DNA of 64,000 bases from Apostichopus japonicus (lineage: Eukaryota > Echinodermata > Holothuroidea > Aspidochirotida > Stichopodidae). The notes beneath the pieces are model-generated. The model searched no databases. It worked only from the letters and a program-made list of their open reading frames with translations, and had not been told where the DNA came from. The position numbers and the translations under genes were made by a program. How positions within the stretch are numbered: position 1 is the first letter of the stretch; the number at the start of each line of letters is the position of its first letter. The stretch spans positions 2,516,501 to 2,580,500 of the forward strand of contig NC_092580.1 of NCBI RefSeq assembly GCF_037975245.1, read 5' to 3'. Below, one piece after another: positions 48,611 through 61,089 of the stretch.

Positions 48611-48639
48611 TGTGTTAGTCACCGTGGCAGCTACACCAC

Positions 48640-51447
48640 ACGCGGAGAACGAATTGTCTCCTAAATTTTGCTGTATGCACGTCGTAACTAATACCAAACA
48701 GAGTTTGACACCTTTCAAAATTAAAAGCTGGTCGAAATTCATAGAATGCCAAAGACGGTGGCTAAACATAGACTATTTTGAGGGTGAAATTGCCAGGCGA
48801 ACTACTGTACACAACAGTTTGGCCTGAGCCTAACACAAACGGAGCCTAATGTTATACCCGGTTCTGGTTATCACCGTGAGTGTTACCAGAAATTTGTAAC
48901 GTACGAAGGTTACAGACAGCAGAAAGCAGGAGAAGAAAATTGCAAACAGATGAAGGTAAGTAGGCCCATGTATAAAATTAGGGATTTGTATGACCCCTAT
49001 ACTAGCCTAGAGCATAGGATATACCTATGCTATGGTACTCAAAACTTCAAGCCTAGGCTATGCCTAACTACCATGCAGTGGTTAAGTGAGAGTGGCTCCA
49101 TGTTGACTGCATATTTGCAGTGGAGGGCTGAGTCACAGCTAGTGAAGCAGTGCCCTTTTATCTTGCTGGGAAACAATGGGGGTGGGTAATGCTTAGCCTA
49201 TCATTGGTTATGATGGAAAAATGCTGAATTTTTCATTGTATTTTTAGTGGAGGACAGAGTGACAGTGATGTTTTGTGATGTCTGACTAAATTAATAATAA
49301 AGTTTTTCAAATCGAATGCAGGGCCGAGTCGAATTGAAGAAATGTAAAGTCATCTTGTGTACCATGGTTAAAATATTATGAGTTCGGAGTTGCAGTTGAA
49401 CTTCATGAGAATGACTCATCAATAATATAAGGGCCTAGGTAGCTTGATGAACTTAAAAATTAAGTTACCGAAATGTATTTTGTGGTGGAGGGTTCAGTCA
49501 ATGTGATGAGATGATGTATTATTTTATATAGGTTAATGCAACTCTGCCCCCTGTAAAGTCGCAGTAATGGTTTGTTGTTGGAGTATTTTGGAGTTGTGCC
49601 CCTTTGATAAATGTTGTCTCATATATTTGGTAGAATTTTATTCATAATTATTCCACTGGTTGTGTGTCATAAGTTAGGGTTTAGCCAGATAGAAAAAAAT
49701 GAGCCGAAAACGTCAGCAAGCTAAGTATAGCTTGGTAAAATTGTATGCTATGTTTTTGAAGTGTGCATGGCGCATATTCTGACGGCACCTGGCCGATGAA
49801 CGTATATTTCTATAGTTTACTAGTTCTGCCAATAGGGCCCGAATGAGCATATTGTCCTGCTTAATAAACCAGCGAGAGTGTAGGGTGGTGATCAGTTGTT
49901 ATATTTGTGGGATCCAGATATTTATGGATGATCTGATCTGACAAATGACCAATTTAATTTAATAAAGAAGGAATAATTGTTTCCTCCATACACTGCTATA
50001 CATTGCACGGTAGCAGTAGTGTTGCAAATGAGGGTGAGCACATGCCCCCTACAAATTTCCCATGTAAAAACCAGGTGCTGCTCCCCCCTAAAAGGTGTCT
50101 GACAAAATAATTTGGTTTAGGCATCCCCTGACCACAAGGAACTGGGAGAGTTTAGGCTCACGCCCGTTCACACAACCCTTCGGAGTAAAAAGAAATATTG
50201 ATGTTTTCCACGGTTGAGATCATATGGTTTGAGGATACCATAACTAGCTGACTTCAATACATCACAATGATCTTAAAACCAAGGAGCTACCATGAGTGGG
50301 GGGTGGGGAGGGGGCTTGCGTCATAGCCCCAACCTTTTGCCTAGTTGAACATCTGTTTGATTTCACAATTTCTGAAAGTGGTTGTTGGCCTTTTTGTGTA
50401 CATATGGTCCATAGTGGGTAGTTTACTCTTAGGTTTTAATCATCATGTAGCTTAGGCTGGTAATTACTCCTCGGCTAAAGATACTCATATGCTAGGAAAG
50501 TTAAACATAGGCCTAGAGGTAAAGTGCTACACAATCATTAAGTCCCATAGTGTCTTATGAGGAGTTGAAGTTGGGAGAGTTTGTTGTTCCAGTCATCTCT
50601 GGTTGGAAGTGGTGATCTATATGGTAACTGGTTCTAATGGACACCTTACTTAATTTTTCACACAGATGCTGATATCGAGTCTGATTGTGGTAATGAAGGG
50701 GACGCATCAGTACTTTTACAGGCATCAACCAGTGGTTCGAAGGTCTTGAGGTCCAGTTTCAAAACTCCACAGCATGATAAACACCGAAAAGATGTGCTCT
50801 CGAATGTGTGTCTGATTTGTCAGAAAGATGCATATCTCAAGACTATAACTGGAACCAGAAGTAAAGTAAAGTTAACGACCTGTGAAAGGAAAGAGGCACA
50901 CATTTTGCTGGAAGCTGCACGACTCCATGGTGATCACAGGATCCTACTGCAGATTGAACACAAAGATTTGGTTGCAGTTGAATTCCGATACCATAACTTT
51001 ACACGTGGTGTCACTGAAAAGAAGTCAACAGCTGAGAAGGAAAGCAAATTTGAACCATCATTCAAAGTTTTTGCAAAGTCAATTGTAACAGCCCGCCTTA
51101 TTAAAGGCCAGGAAATCCTCCGTCTCAAGACTCTAAATGTGTTGTTTTGTCAAATAGTCAAGAACACATAGGCTCTTGATGCTTCACATTTCACAACACA
51201 ACGACTGAAGGTTCAGTTGAGGACACGGTTTCATAATCTGGTGTTTGTGAAACCATCAAAGAGGTTTGAAAGTCAAATTGTCTATGCCAAAGATATTAAT
51301 GTTGTTGAGAGAGTAGCAGAACAATTCCAAACTCCCACTTCAGAATGCAGCACTACTACTTCTGATGAGTTGGATGCACGTACCACAGATGCCACAGCAG
51401 ATGACCACACTAGACTGAGAACATTGTATCATGCATCACAAGTATAG
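48640..51447 (+). pseudogene. Decayed member of a C-x-x-C / Y-H-x-x-C-Y zinc-finger-like family
   Basis: Two segments. Segment 1 (about 48690-48956) has FKIKSWSKFIECQRRW, then after a frameshift GSGYHRECYQKFVT, ending at the donor AAG|GTAAGT. Segment 2 (acceptor at 50665 or 50720, to 51170) has NVCLICQKD, CERKEAHILLEAARL, DHRILLQI and VEFRYHNFT. After an in-frame TAG (51169-51171) the same frame continues with LDASHF...RLKVQLRTRFHNLVF to a stop at 51445-51447. I recognise the layout from numerous uncharacterised echinoderm and cnidarian proteins in which two C-x-x-C...Y-H-x-x-C-Y units occur in tandem; a transposon link is suspected, not shown. Here the second unit has lost the residues that would supply its Y-H-x-x-C-Y cysteine. 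The frameshift, the deletion and the stop all argue for a dead copy. Confidence 0.65.
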
Positions 51448-51739
51448 TGATCGTCTTCTGTACTCCCTCTATCAATTTTATTCTGTCTTTCCATTTGTCT
51501 ACAAAATCTTCTTCAAATTGATGCTACTGTATACATAAGGGCATTTATGAATTATGCTGAAAAATCTATGATTACTGGATGATGGACTATCAGGGGTGTA
51601 CCATCATTGATCTTTTCACTATCATGTAAACCCAAGAATTTTGAACTATTAACAAATTTGGTATTTCAAGTTTCTCAATTGGGATTCATTCAGATTGCAG
51701 TCATTGGTTTCACCAATGACCATGTAAATTTCAGGAAAA

Positions 51740-51745
51740 AATAAA
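51740..51745 (+). promoter_or_regulatory. AATAAA downstream of the zinc-finger-like pseudogene
   Basis: AATAAA 293 nt after the last stop of that frame; plausibly its former polyadenylation signal. Confidence 0.35.
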
Positions 51746-52670
51746 GTGCAATTTCAATACTATGATTGTGGAGTATTTTTAATCAAACCAATATAGGCTA
51801 TACAAATTCATTTTTATCTCAATACATTACATGTATAGAGATATTGTAACAGTAAGTGGGACTTTCTCTTCTCTTAAAAATTTTTCAGCGTCTTCAAACA
51901 AAGTTCTTTTTCTCTGGAATTTCCAGAGCAAGAATATATCATATAGACCAACAAAAGTTACTATTTTTTATTCCAGAATTGTATCTCATTCTGTGACTTT
52001 TTCACCGATTTATGTCCAAATCGGGCCAATTTGCACTGAAAACACACTTTGACAGACCTGTTTTGCACACGCTCCAAAACTTATGTTTTATGAAAGAGAA
52101 TAGAATAGAACTGTCTTTTAACAGTGGTATCGTCTAAGATAGGGTCCTATGTATTATATATTTTATTAAAATTTTAAACTTTCATTTGTTGTTTACAGGT
52201 AGGTATTAATAAGAATTTTACTACTTGTATATGACATTTAATGGCTTTTATTTGCTTGATTTGATGTTTAAATGATTTTTCTTTCTTAAAACAACACTGA
52301 GCTGCCGCCCCTACTTTTAGTAAAAAGGTCCGTTTTTGATGATTAAGCCCCGCCCCCAAGTCTGTTTTGTAGCAGATTGGCTATGACTCATAACAGCTAC
52401 ATGTTAGATATACGAAAATGGCTACCCTCGCGAACAATTTTCTGTTCTGTAGTTAGGTACGCGGAAAAACGTGGGTTGTTTTGATATCTAGAAGTGGACA
52501 CAGTTTTGATGGTAGTCACCACTACAGTCTACAGTAACATACAGTAGGTCAATAGGCCTAGCTCTCAAGGCAGGCATCAAGAATATGGTCGAGTTGTTCG
52601 CCTCTTCTAATTTGGCTGTTGTCATTGACGTCAAAGTATATGACCAAAAAGTCCAACTGAGACTGACCTA

Positions 52671-53557
52671 CAGGGATGTAAGTCTTCCGTATTTTTACGG
52701 AAATCCGGTTTTTTTTTTATTCCAATAAAGTTCCACAAAATTGTTCGAATATCAAAGACACAACGCGGCAAAAATGCCTGGCCCGTTGCAGCAAGCTAAC
52801 TTCAACTTTCACTCATCGATCAATCAAAATACCATTCCTGTTTCGCATCATCGCATTGCACTGTACAACATTGTGCCATGTGAATATCGTTGCGTACGTG
52901 CGAACTTCGTCGTCTTGCGAATGAACTTCGTCGTCGTGCGAATGTTTGTCGCCTGGCAAGGGTGTTGTTCAATATCAACTTCCTGACATGGACGTTAAAT
53001 GGATGTGTGCCGAGAGATTGGCTTCGGTCAGCTTGCGAGTCTATAAGCCTCCATGGCTTCTTTCGCGAGTTCCTGCTTGCGGGAAGATCACTATACATAC
53101 ATACATACATACAACTTCAAATCGCCATAACTCATTTCTGTTCTTTGAAAAACCTTGCCTAATTCACGTTGATTGGACTGCTAATTAATATCTTCGTAAC
53201 TGCTGGTGCTTGACATAACTTTCGGAATTAACGCTTGTGATATTTGTGAGCGGCGGAAATCTACGGGATACGCATATGAAAGTCGATATTTGTGATCGCA
53301 TTCGAATGTGAGACTGTTTTTTATTCCGTAGTTCGCTGCGACGTATTTGTAACTTTGAGGTAGCCTAACTTAACGATAGTGTGTAAGTAGTAAGAACTAG
53401 GGGTAAGATTTGTTACCGCTAATACTTCTGAGCTAGCCTAACATAACGATAGTGTGTAAGTAGTCAGAGCTAGGAGTAGGATGTGTTAGGACGGCATTCA
53501 CCCGGGGTCTCCGAATAGCTTTCCGGTTTTTTTTTTTTGGCTGCACTTACATCCCTG
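52671..53557. mobile_element. Inverted-repeat DNA element, 887 bp
   Basis: CAGGGATGTAAGT at the left end and its exact inverse ACTTACATCCCTG at the right. Both flanks carry GACCTA (52665-52670, 53558-53563). Inside are repeated CGAA-CTTCGTCGTC motifs (52905-52945) and a ~70-bp tandem duplication (TAGCCTAAC...GATAGTGTGTAAGTAGT, about 53361-53470). No transposase frame is evident. Superfamily uncertain: the CAGGGA end suggests hAT, but only 6 bp of target duplication are visible. Confidence 0.75.
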
Positions 53558-53850
53558 GACCTAAGATGAAGGATACCACATAAAAAACAAGTTCTTAAAT
53601 ATTCTATGACATTACTAAACCTTGCAACGTCGTTCTTTCGACTAACAGGCAATGAGCGCTAAAGGCAAGACTAGCAGGATAAAGTGTAACCTGCAGAGAC
53701 TATTCGTGGCAAAGTAGCAAAAATGCAAGTTATATATTTGTTGTACCATGATTGATATTGATAATTGTAGAGACAGAGCAAAGATTTGAAATTAGGAATA
53801 AAAATTAAAACTTCCAGTATTGAGATACTGCATCATTGATGCTCTTGTTT

Positions 53851-54430
53851 ATGTGGGGTGCCCCTTTAATAATTTGAGAAGCTAATTAACCTTCCATCGA
53901 GCATGTTCAGAGAAAAACAACTTCTTCCAAAATCAGCACCTTCAAAAATACTCAGTTGCCAAATTTTAGCTCCTGTCTACAAATTTAATTTTCATGTGGG
54001 GTTCCTCTTTAATTTATTGGGGAGCTAATTAACCTTTGATTGAGCAAGTTTGGAGGGAAGTAACACCCTTTTCAAAATCTGCCCCTTCAAAAGTACTTAG
54101 CTGCCAATTTTCAGCTCCTGCCTATAAATTCAATTTTTAATAGGGAGTACTCCTTTAATCAACCAATTAGAGAGCTCGTTAACTTTGATTGTGCAAGTTA
54201 AGAGAAAAAAAAATCACTTATTCAAAATGAGCCACTTCAAAAGTACTCTATCGCCCAATTTCAGCTCCTGCCTATAAAGTCAACTATTCATGTGGGGTTC
54301 TCCTTTAAATAATCAATTAACTTGTGATTGAGCAAGTTTACAAAAAAACAACACATTTTTTCGAATTCAGCACCTTCGAAAGTACTTGCTTGCCAACATT
54401 CAGCTCCTGCCCACAAAATACGCACAGAAT
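53851..54430 (+). repeat. ~143-bp satellite, four diverged tandem copies
   Basis: Each copy has TGTGGGGTTCCTCTTTAAT, GCTAATTAACCTTTGATTGAGC, AAAATCAGCACCTTCAAAAGT (variants) and TTTCAGCTCCTGCCTA in order, starting near 53851, 53994, 54139 and 54290. It lies just upstream of an adducin exon, probably in its intron. Confidence 0.9.
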
Positions 54431-54530
54431 TCAAAATCTAAGCATAATTTTGCCTATCATCCCATGGTCTAAGGGCTTTATAAATATGAATTAACAGCTC
54501 ACACCTCGTCTTCCTTGATTTTGCCCTCAG

Positions 54531-56143
54531 CCAATCGACCCGAATGCTCAAGTTTACGCCAAGTCTAAAAGGAATTATCCAGAGGGAGTACCAAGACGAG
54601 GCTGTACTGTACATGGCCTTTGCTCCAAATACACGTTGATGTCAGAGGGAGAAATCCTTGATTACAAGAAAGAAATTGCGGACAAAACTGGTCAAGGTTT
54701 GTTCATCTCATTTTACAAGTCCTTGTTTTTTTATCCAGGTTCTTTTGTTTTTTGGTGGGTGGGTGGGTGGGGTGGGGGGTCCAGTGGGTGGGCATATTGG
54801 ACTGATATGAGGGCTAACTGACACGGCTTGGGTGTATGACCTTTCAGCCCTTGTCCCCCCTTCCCTTCCCCTACCCCTCCCAAGGAAAGGGAATTGCCAT
54901 GAAAGACAGATTTACACCCTAGTTTAGATGTTATCAGTATAAGTCTGTCTGTTTCACTCTTCAAGGAGAGTGAGAAACCCATCTCCGTACGTTTCCTCCT
55001 CCGCAACACATTTGAATCTCTCCTCAGCAGTTCCATTTCTGGCTTAAATTATGCTATCCCCCTCCCAATACCACCACATTAAATCCTGCTCCTACCCTCC
55101 CACTCCAATTCTGTTAAACTCAGCTATCATCCCAACCCCCCCCCCCACCACCACTGCTACCTACTTACACCATCACCCTAGCTTATACCCTGTTTGTAGG
55201 CTGAAATAGAATGGTCTGTCGTCACACCTCTGGAGGGTGGTGTTGACCCACTCTCAGTCGATGGATTACATCATCATCATCTCTCACTCATAGATCTACT
55301 TTACTCTCCTCTAATCTACTTTTCTCCTCTAATCTCTAATCCTCTAATCACTAATCTCCTCTAATCTACTAATCTACTTTTCTCTCCTCTTCCTCGCTAC
55401 AGATGTGAAGGAGATTGAGCTGATGGTGCAAGCCAAGGAGACTGAAATGAGAAGAAACCGAGGAGGAGAGTGAGGATGGAGAGAAGAGCAGAACACAGAA
55501 AATAACAACCAAGACTGTGACCATTCTTGGAGGTAATAGTCTGCCAGAACTTACCACTTACGACTGGTGGAGAGAGAGTGAGATGGAAGGTCGTTGTCAT
55601 TCCTCCTGTTCAAGACACGGCTACATAACCTAGCTGTGGATTGTGATCTTACAATTCATTTTAGTCCTGTATTCTCCAGCTTCCTCTCTCTTAACCCAGC
55701 ACAACCCTCTTAAAACTTAAAATAAGTTGGCTATAGTATGTGTGTGTGTATGTATGTATATAAGTTCTAAAGCCATGAGAGACCATACTATGGCCCACTC
55801 AATACATCACATGCATAAATAGGTGCGTTTCTGTTGGGTTTGATACAGTCATGGTAGAATTTAATTATGATCTCATCAATGTCTCTCTCTTGTACGATCG
55901 CAGTTTTCCATCCTCTCTCTCTCTCTTCACAACTATTTCAGATCAACCGGGGACGTTAGAAACGACCACAGTCATTCGTGAATGGCAACGATGACAGGGC
56001 ACCCTCCCCCACCCCGAGGGTAGTCAGAGCGTGGAAGGTTCCCCTCGAAGGACTATTTCCTCTTGCTGTCCAAGAAGAAAAAGAAGTACCGAACGCCATC
56101 ATTCTTGTCAAAGAAGAAGAAGGACAAAAAGGCGGAGAGCTAG
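54531..56143 (+). CDS. ADD: Adducin C-terminal exons with MARCKS-like tail (frame broken)
   Basis: Adducin caps actin filaments and links spectrin to actin under the membrane; its basic MARCKS-related C-terminus binds spectrin-actin, calmodulin and lipids. Three exons are visible: 54531-54696 (starts PIDPNAQVYAKSKRNYPEG, contains SEGEILDYKKEI), 55403-55532, and 55942 to the TAG at 56141-56143. The last exon ends KKKKKYRTPSFLSKKKK then DKKAES, the hallmark adducin tail. Introns are GT-AG and phase 1. The frame is not continuous. In exon 55403-55532 the entering frame stops at TGA 55471-55473, while a +1 frame gives an acidic EETEEESEDGEKS run that exits in the phase the next exon needs. In the last exon the entering frame (QPGTLETTTVIRE) stops at 55992, and the tail lies in another frame with a TAG at 56021-56023. 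Assembly indels or real decay are both possible. Upstream exons are not in the window or not recognised. Confidence 0.8.
54757..54779 (+). repeat. G-quadruplex-type tract in an adducin intron
   Basis: GGGTGGGTGGGTGGGG followed by TGGGGGG: at least four G-runs with single-T loops on the sense strand, 60 nt after the donor at 54696. Confidence 0.85.
55265..55395 (+). repeat. TCTAATCTAC-type pyrimidine-rich repeat upstream of an adducin exon
   Basis: Imperfect repeats of TCTAATCTAC and CTCCTC ending at the CGCTACAG acceptor at 55402; likely serves as an extended polypyrimidine tract. Confidence 0.7.
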
Positions 56144-59100
56144 AGGAAGAATCGCTACTTTTAAAATGACAAGTCAAATTTCTTTTCATAAGTTTGTTTG
56201 TGTGGAGAGTTGGTTGGAATCGTTAGTAAGCAGTCCTGTTAGAGTTCAACTGTCCAACGCTGTGAGAAGAAGAGGGGGCCAGCATATTTCCCATGTACAG
56301 ATCACAATAATCCTCCCTCCCCTCTTGTTATTACGATTTTATAATATTTTTTTCTCTCTATGCAAGTACTATGTTTGTAGACGCATTATAACAGCTACAT
56401 GTAAGTCAAGTATATGCCTACTCTGTGATGTGAGACGCTTCTCTCGAATTTCCACGGCTACGGGAAGTAGTCAGGGCAGAGGTCAATGTTATAAATATGT
56501 CCAGTTTTTTGGTCTTTTTTTTTGGGCTTCCCATTATATGAGTTATTTGGGTTGTGTTAAATAGTGAAATTAACTCTAGACTGGATCAGCATTATGTTCC
56601 AGGGGAAAGTTTTCTCCCTCTCTTTATTATTTTCCCCCTTACATTTCACTTAAATTTTAGGCTAACAGGATCGCAGATTGTACACGGTCTATTTACTCCA
56701 GTTGCATAAAGTAACTTTTTGGTATAGTACATAATATCATGTATTTGTTGGAACAGATTTTAAGCATTGGAGTCGTATCAATTTCCTTGGTTAGCATTTT
56801 GTGTAGATATGTATGAGAATGGTGCACATAAAGGCTCCTTCCTTCCTTCTTGCATTCCCGGGTTCCGTAACCAAACCACGTGTTGGTTCGGTTTGTGTGT
56901 TTCCCTGAAATGTTATTCTCATTTGTATATATTTTTTTTAACCTATCTGAATGTTTGTTGTTAATATCATGTTGTGAAGAGAAAGTTTGTCTTTTGTTTC
57001 TGTTTCGAGGCCAGGTCACAGTGATAGAAATCATGATAGCTACAGCTCTTTGACAAACTGTTTTCCATATTTGAAGGATAGTTTTTTTTTTCCGTTTTTT
57101 TTCCTTCTTTCTATTGGCTTTGGATTATTCAGACCTACTTAAAACTTAGTTGTTGGAGTACCTTAGTAAGTGCAATTTAAAAAGTATCGAAAACAAAACA
57201 AAAATAAGGTAATTATCATATTTGTCTTTGTGTAATCTATGTCATATATATAGAAATATTAAACTGTGTTCTGTTTTTTATTTAAAGTCGAACACAGAAA
57301 AAGCAGTGAAATACGGCTACCGGTTGTTAAAGTATGAAGTCTGTTAGCCCGCTGTTGACTCGTTATTTGTATCTAGTCTTGATCTTGATTTATGAAAGGT
57401 GTAGCTATGATGATGATGCAGAATAATATTTGCCTGTAAACTTCAAATGCATTTCACAAGTTTAAAAAGCTAGCATGGGGGGGTGTGAACAAACCTGTAG
57501 TTATGCATGCTGTGATTTGATAACAAGGGAATAGCTATCTTTAGACCACGAGGAAGTGTATTCCTGTGTACCTCTGGGCGGGTTCAGTGACAGGGCTGTA
57601 CCATTGTCCCGTGGATAAATGGAACAGTCGTACCAAGGGCCAAAAACTTGGCATTGTGTCCACATGGTAAACATGTACAACTTAACAATGATCAGAGGCC
57701 ACCCCAGGAACAGATGTTCATTGGGATATATAACTATTGGTGTTATGGCTATGAATATTTATTAGCTGATGTTAGTTTAGTGCAGTGCTAATGAATATTC
57801 ATGAATTTGTATTGACATATCAAAGTATTCAGATCAGCAGGAAGAGAGCAGCCAAGTAGAAAACATCCCATTTCATTCAACAACTTTCTTGGTATTTTGC
57901 CTATTTTGTGAGGTTACCATGGTGATGTTGTTGCAATGACTCATTCTACAGCCATTGTGTGTATGACGGGTGATGCCTTATTAAGAGATTTGTAACAATA
58001 GCAGAGGTTGAAGGGAAATATTACAAATGGAAAGTGGTAGTATTTATAGACAAGTTTGGAGCAAATTATGTTCGTTACAGATGTACTGAAACTACAAGCA
58101 CAATGAATATTCATGTCATATATCAAAATTAGCATGATTCCTATGCCTGATTTTCCATGTTGCCGTCACGTGAGCGTTCGTGTTTAATGGAGGGTTTGCA
58201 GTCACCATGGGAACCGATACCCCAGGGATTGTATAGTCCATGCATGTAGTTAGCTTAACTAAAATTTTTGGAAAAAGATTCTTTGCACAGAAATATGAAA
58301 AAAAAATGGGAAAAAAAATGAGAAGGTGAAGTGAGGTATAACTGCAAGGCTGTAAAATGATACAAAGTTCATGAAAAGTTTAAATTGAGATAAAAAGTTG
58401 AATGTATATATATCCTGTATGGTAGTTAATTAGTGTTATGTAACCAAATTTGAATATTGACATAACGAAACCTAAAAATGGTTATAGGAAAGTGAATGAT
58501 GACGGTCAGAAACGCTGTTAAGAAATTGCCATGGTATTAATCGTGACGTTGTATTTGTACGGCAAGATCACCCAGGTCGATCTGAAGTGTTTTCTTTTTT
58601 CCTTTCCAGAAAAGAGGTTCTGTTTTGTGAAGCGTTTGGTTGGTTTGAAGAGAAGACTTCTGATCGACTCTTAACCCCAGGCAGGGGAGTGACAGGGTCT
58701 TCTCTTTTCCAATATTTATAGTTTTCGGACAAAATTTACTGTTACCCTAACCTTTCTAAACTCGGAATTAATTTTCAATCAAAACTGATGGGGCGGGGGG
58801 GGGGGGGGGTAATATCGTGTTCCGCAAGAGGTGGAAAAATAAACAGGCATTCCTGAAATCCCTTTTCTTTCCGTGTTTATTTCTTGTCTGTCTCTCTCTC
58901 ATTTCTAGTTGTAGAAGAAAAAACAGAGAGCGATTTGAGAACTTGTCTGGTCCTTACAAATGGAACTGGAAGTTGACCTTGCCTAACATACCCACACATA
59001 CATATAACAGGATGTTATGAATAATCTGACAGACTAGTTTGCCAACAAAATTGTTTTGACAAGACAGGATGATATTGCAGTCGATATGAAAGGTAGATAT

Positions 59101-59289
59101 TTCTCAAAAATCGTTTTGCCCTTTGAAAGGCCTTGTAACTAAAACAATAGGTCTACTACACCCTTTTAAGCCAATTGAAGCATTCTGTAATGTGTTTTGT
59201 AATGCATAATACAACCCAGCCCACCCCACCCTTTCCTCCCCAACTTTCAGTAGAACAATTTTGTCAAAAATTAGAACCTTCTAAACCAT
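56144..59289. other. Adducin 3' UTR and downstream sequence
   Basis: No further coding segment was recognised. An AATAAA is seen at about 58838, beyond a G14 run. The transcript end is not determinable from sequence alone. Confidence 0.4.
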
Positions 59290-60670
59290 AAAAAATCAAG
59301 ATGACAAACAATGGTTTGATTTGACAGCTTTGAAATCACGTATCACTGGCAAGATGCGCCGAGCTCACTCGTACGACAAAGTCGATAAATGTGTATTTTT
59401 TCTGGTAGTTCGCGACACGCTGTTTACGAATCTGAAGGTTATTTTGGAATTGGGTGTTGTGTGGGGGCGTGGGGGCAAAAAACCTGATTTGATTTTTTCC
59501 CCAAAACTGACCCAAAATCGGTTTCGCCCAAATGACGTAACATGGAGTAATCGATGCTCAGGAGCCCAAATCTGCAACTCCCAGGTCCATATCTGCTTCC
59601 GTTCGGGGGATACGTGGTCCCAAAGGACTAGAAATACGTGTTCCCTATAAGTGCACAAATTGGAAAACCCCCTCTTTTCAGCCCCCTCTCTTGTCCTCTC
59701 TGAAACACCCATCGACATTAAAATTGGACGTGGAGTAGAAGACACCCTTGTTTTTGTTATACACTAATTTCGTGTAATTATCTGACCGGGAAAGGCTTTT
59801 TGTCTATAGATTTCTATTTTTTTCATAAATCATAAATCAGTTCCCCCCCCCCCCGCACGCCCCCACACAACACCCAATTACAAAATATACTTCAGATTCG
59901 TAATCAGCGTGTCGCGAACTACCAGAAAAGATACACATTTATCGCCTTTGCGACAACAAGTTTTTTTCACCTAAAAAAAACCGTAATCGGTACGTACCCC
60001 TTGCAGTTTTTGCCAAAACTGACCCATTTATTCATAAATGTCAAGATAAAACTCAAAATGACAAACAAAGGTTTGATTTGACTGCTTTGAAATCACGTAT
60101 CACTGGCAAGATGCGTCGAGCGCTCTCTTATGAAACTTCTTTCGCTCAGTTTGCAACAGAACAATAGAACAATAGAAAAACTTTTAGGGGCAACAAAAGA
60201 TTTTAAACCTTTGTTCGTCGTAAAAGTTTTTCGGTCTTATTTTTGCAAGTTTGAGGTGCAAAAACTTGGTGTCGCAAAATCGATAAATTTGTATCTTTTC
60301 TGGTAGTTCGCGACACGCTGATTACGAATCTGAAGTTTATTTTGGAATTGGGTACCAAAAAGAGGTACTTTTTTAACTTTTCAGACAAAAAACCTATTTT
60401 TGGCGCAAATAAAAATTGTCAAAAATTGACCCAAAATCGATTTAGCCCAAAAGACGTAACAGGGAGTAATCGATGCTCAGGAGCCCAAATCTGCAACTCC
60501 CAGGTCCATATCTGCTTCCGTTCGGGAGATACGTGGTCCCAAAGTACAAGATAGAAATACGTGTTCTTTATAAGTGTACAAATTGGAAAACCCCCTCTTT
60601 TCAGCCTCCTCTCTTGTCCTCTCTGAAACACCCATCGACATTAAAATTGGACGTGGAGTAGAAGACACCT
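59290..60670. repeat. Nested direct and inverted repeat complex
   Basis: A block with AAATCACGTATCACTGGCAAG, CTGGTAGTTCGCGACACGCTG and AATCGATGCTCAGGAGCCCA at 59310-59745 recurs in direct orientation across 60080-60670. Part of it (TCGCGACACGCTG to ACCCAATT) occurs inverted at 59865-59965. A smaller hairpin centres near 60200 (AAAACTTTTAGGGGCAACAAA paired with its diverged inverse). No coding signature. Confidence 0.85.
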
Positions 60671-60823
60671 TTGTCTTTGCTATACACCAATTTCGTGTAA
60701 TTATCTGACCGGGAAAGGCTTTTGTCTATATGATTTCTATTTTTGTTCATAAATCAGGTTTTTTGGCCCCCCTGCACGCCCACACACAGCACCCAATTCC
60801 AAAATATTTCTTTTATACGTGGC

Positions 60824-61026
60824 AAAATGCGTCGAGCGCCCTCTTGCGGCCTCGTTTTTGGTCAGTTTTTAACTTCAGAGGAACAATAGGAGAGCGAAAA
60901 ACTTTTAGGACGAACAAAGGTTTTGAAATCTTTTGTTCGACTTAAAAGTTTTTCGCTCTCCTATTGTTCCTCTGAAGTTGAAAACTGACCAAAAACGAGG
61001 CCGCAAGAGGGCGCTCGACGCATTTT
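60824..61026. repeat. Long hairpin: 95-bp arms, 13-nt loop
   Basis: Arms 60824-60918 and 60932-61026 are inverse complements with about three mismatches. Each arm carries GCGTCGAGCGCCCTCTTGCGG or its inverse and the AAAACTTTTA block shared with the neighbouring repeat complex. Probably a foldback element or inverted duplication. Confidence 0.95.
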
Positions 61027-61089
61027 AATCTTTTTTTTTTATCTTTTCCTTCCTGAAGTAGAAATATTAAATACGAGCATTCGTTTACA

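Noticed and set aside
59321-60668. Open frames of 60-126 codons on both strands
   Set aside because: The same frames recur in each copy of the repeat complex, without domains or splice signals.
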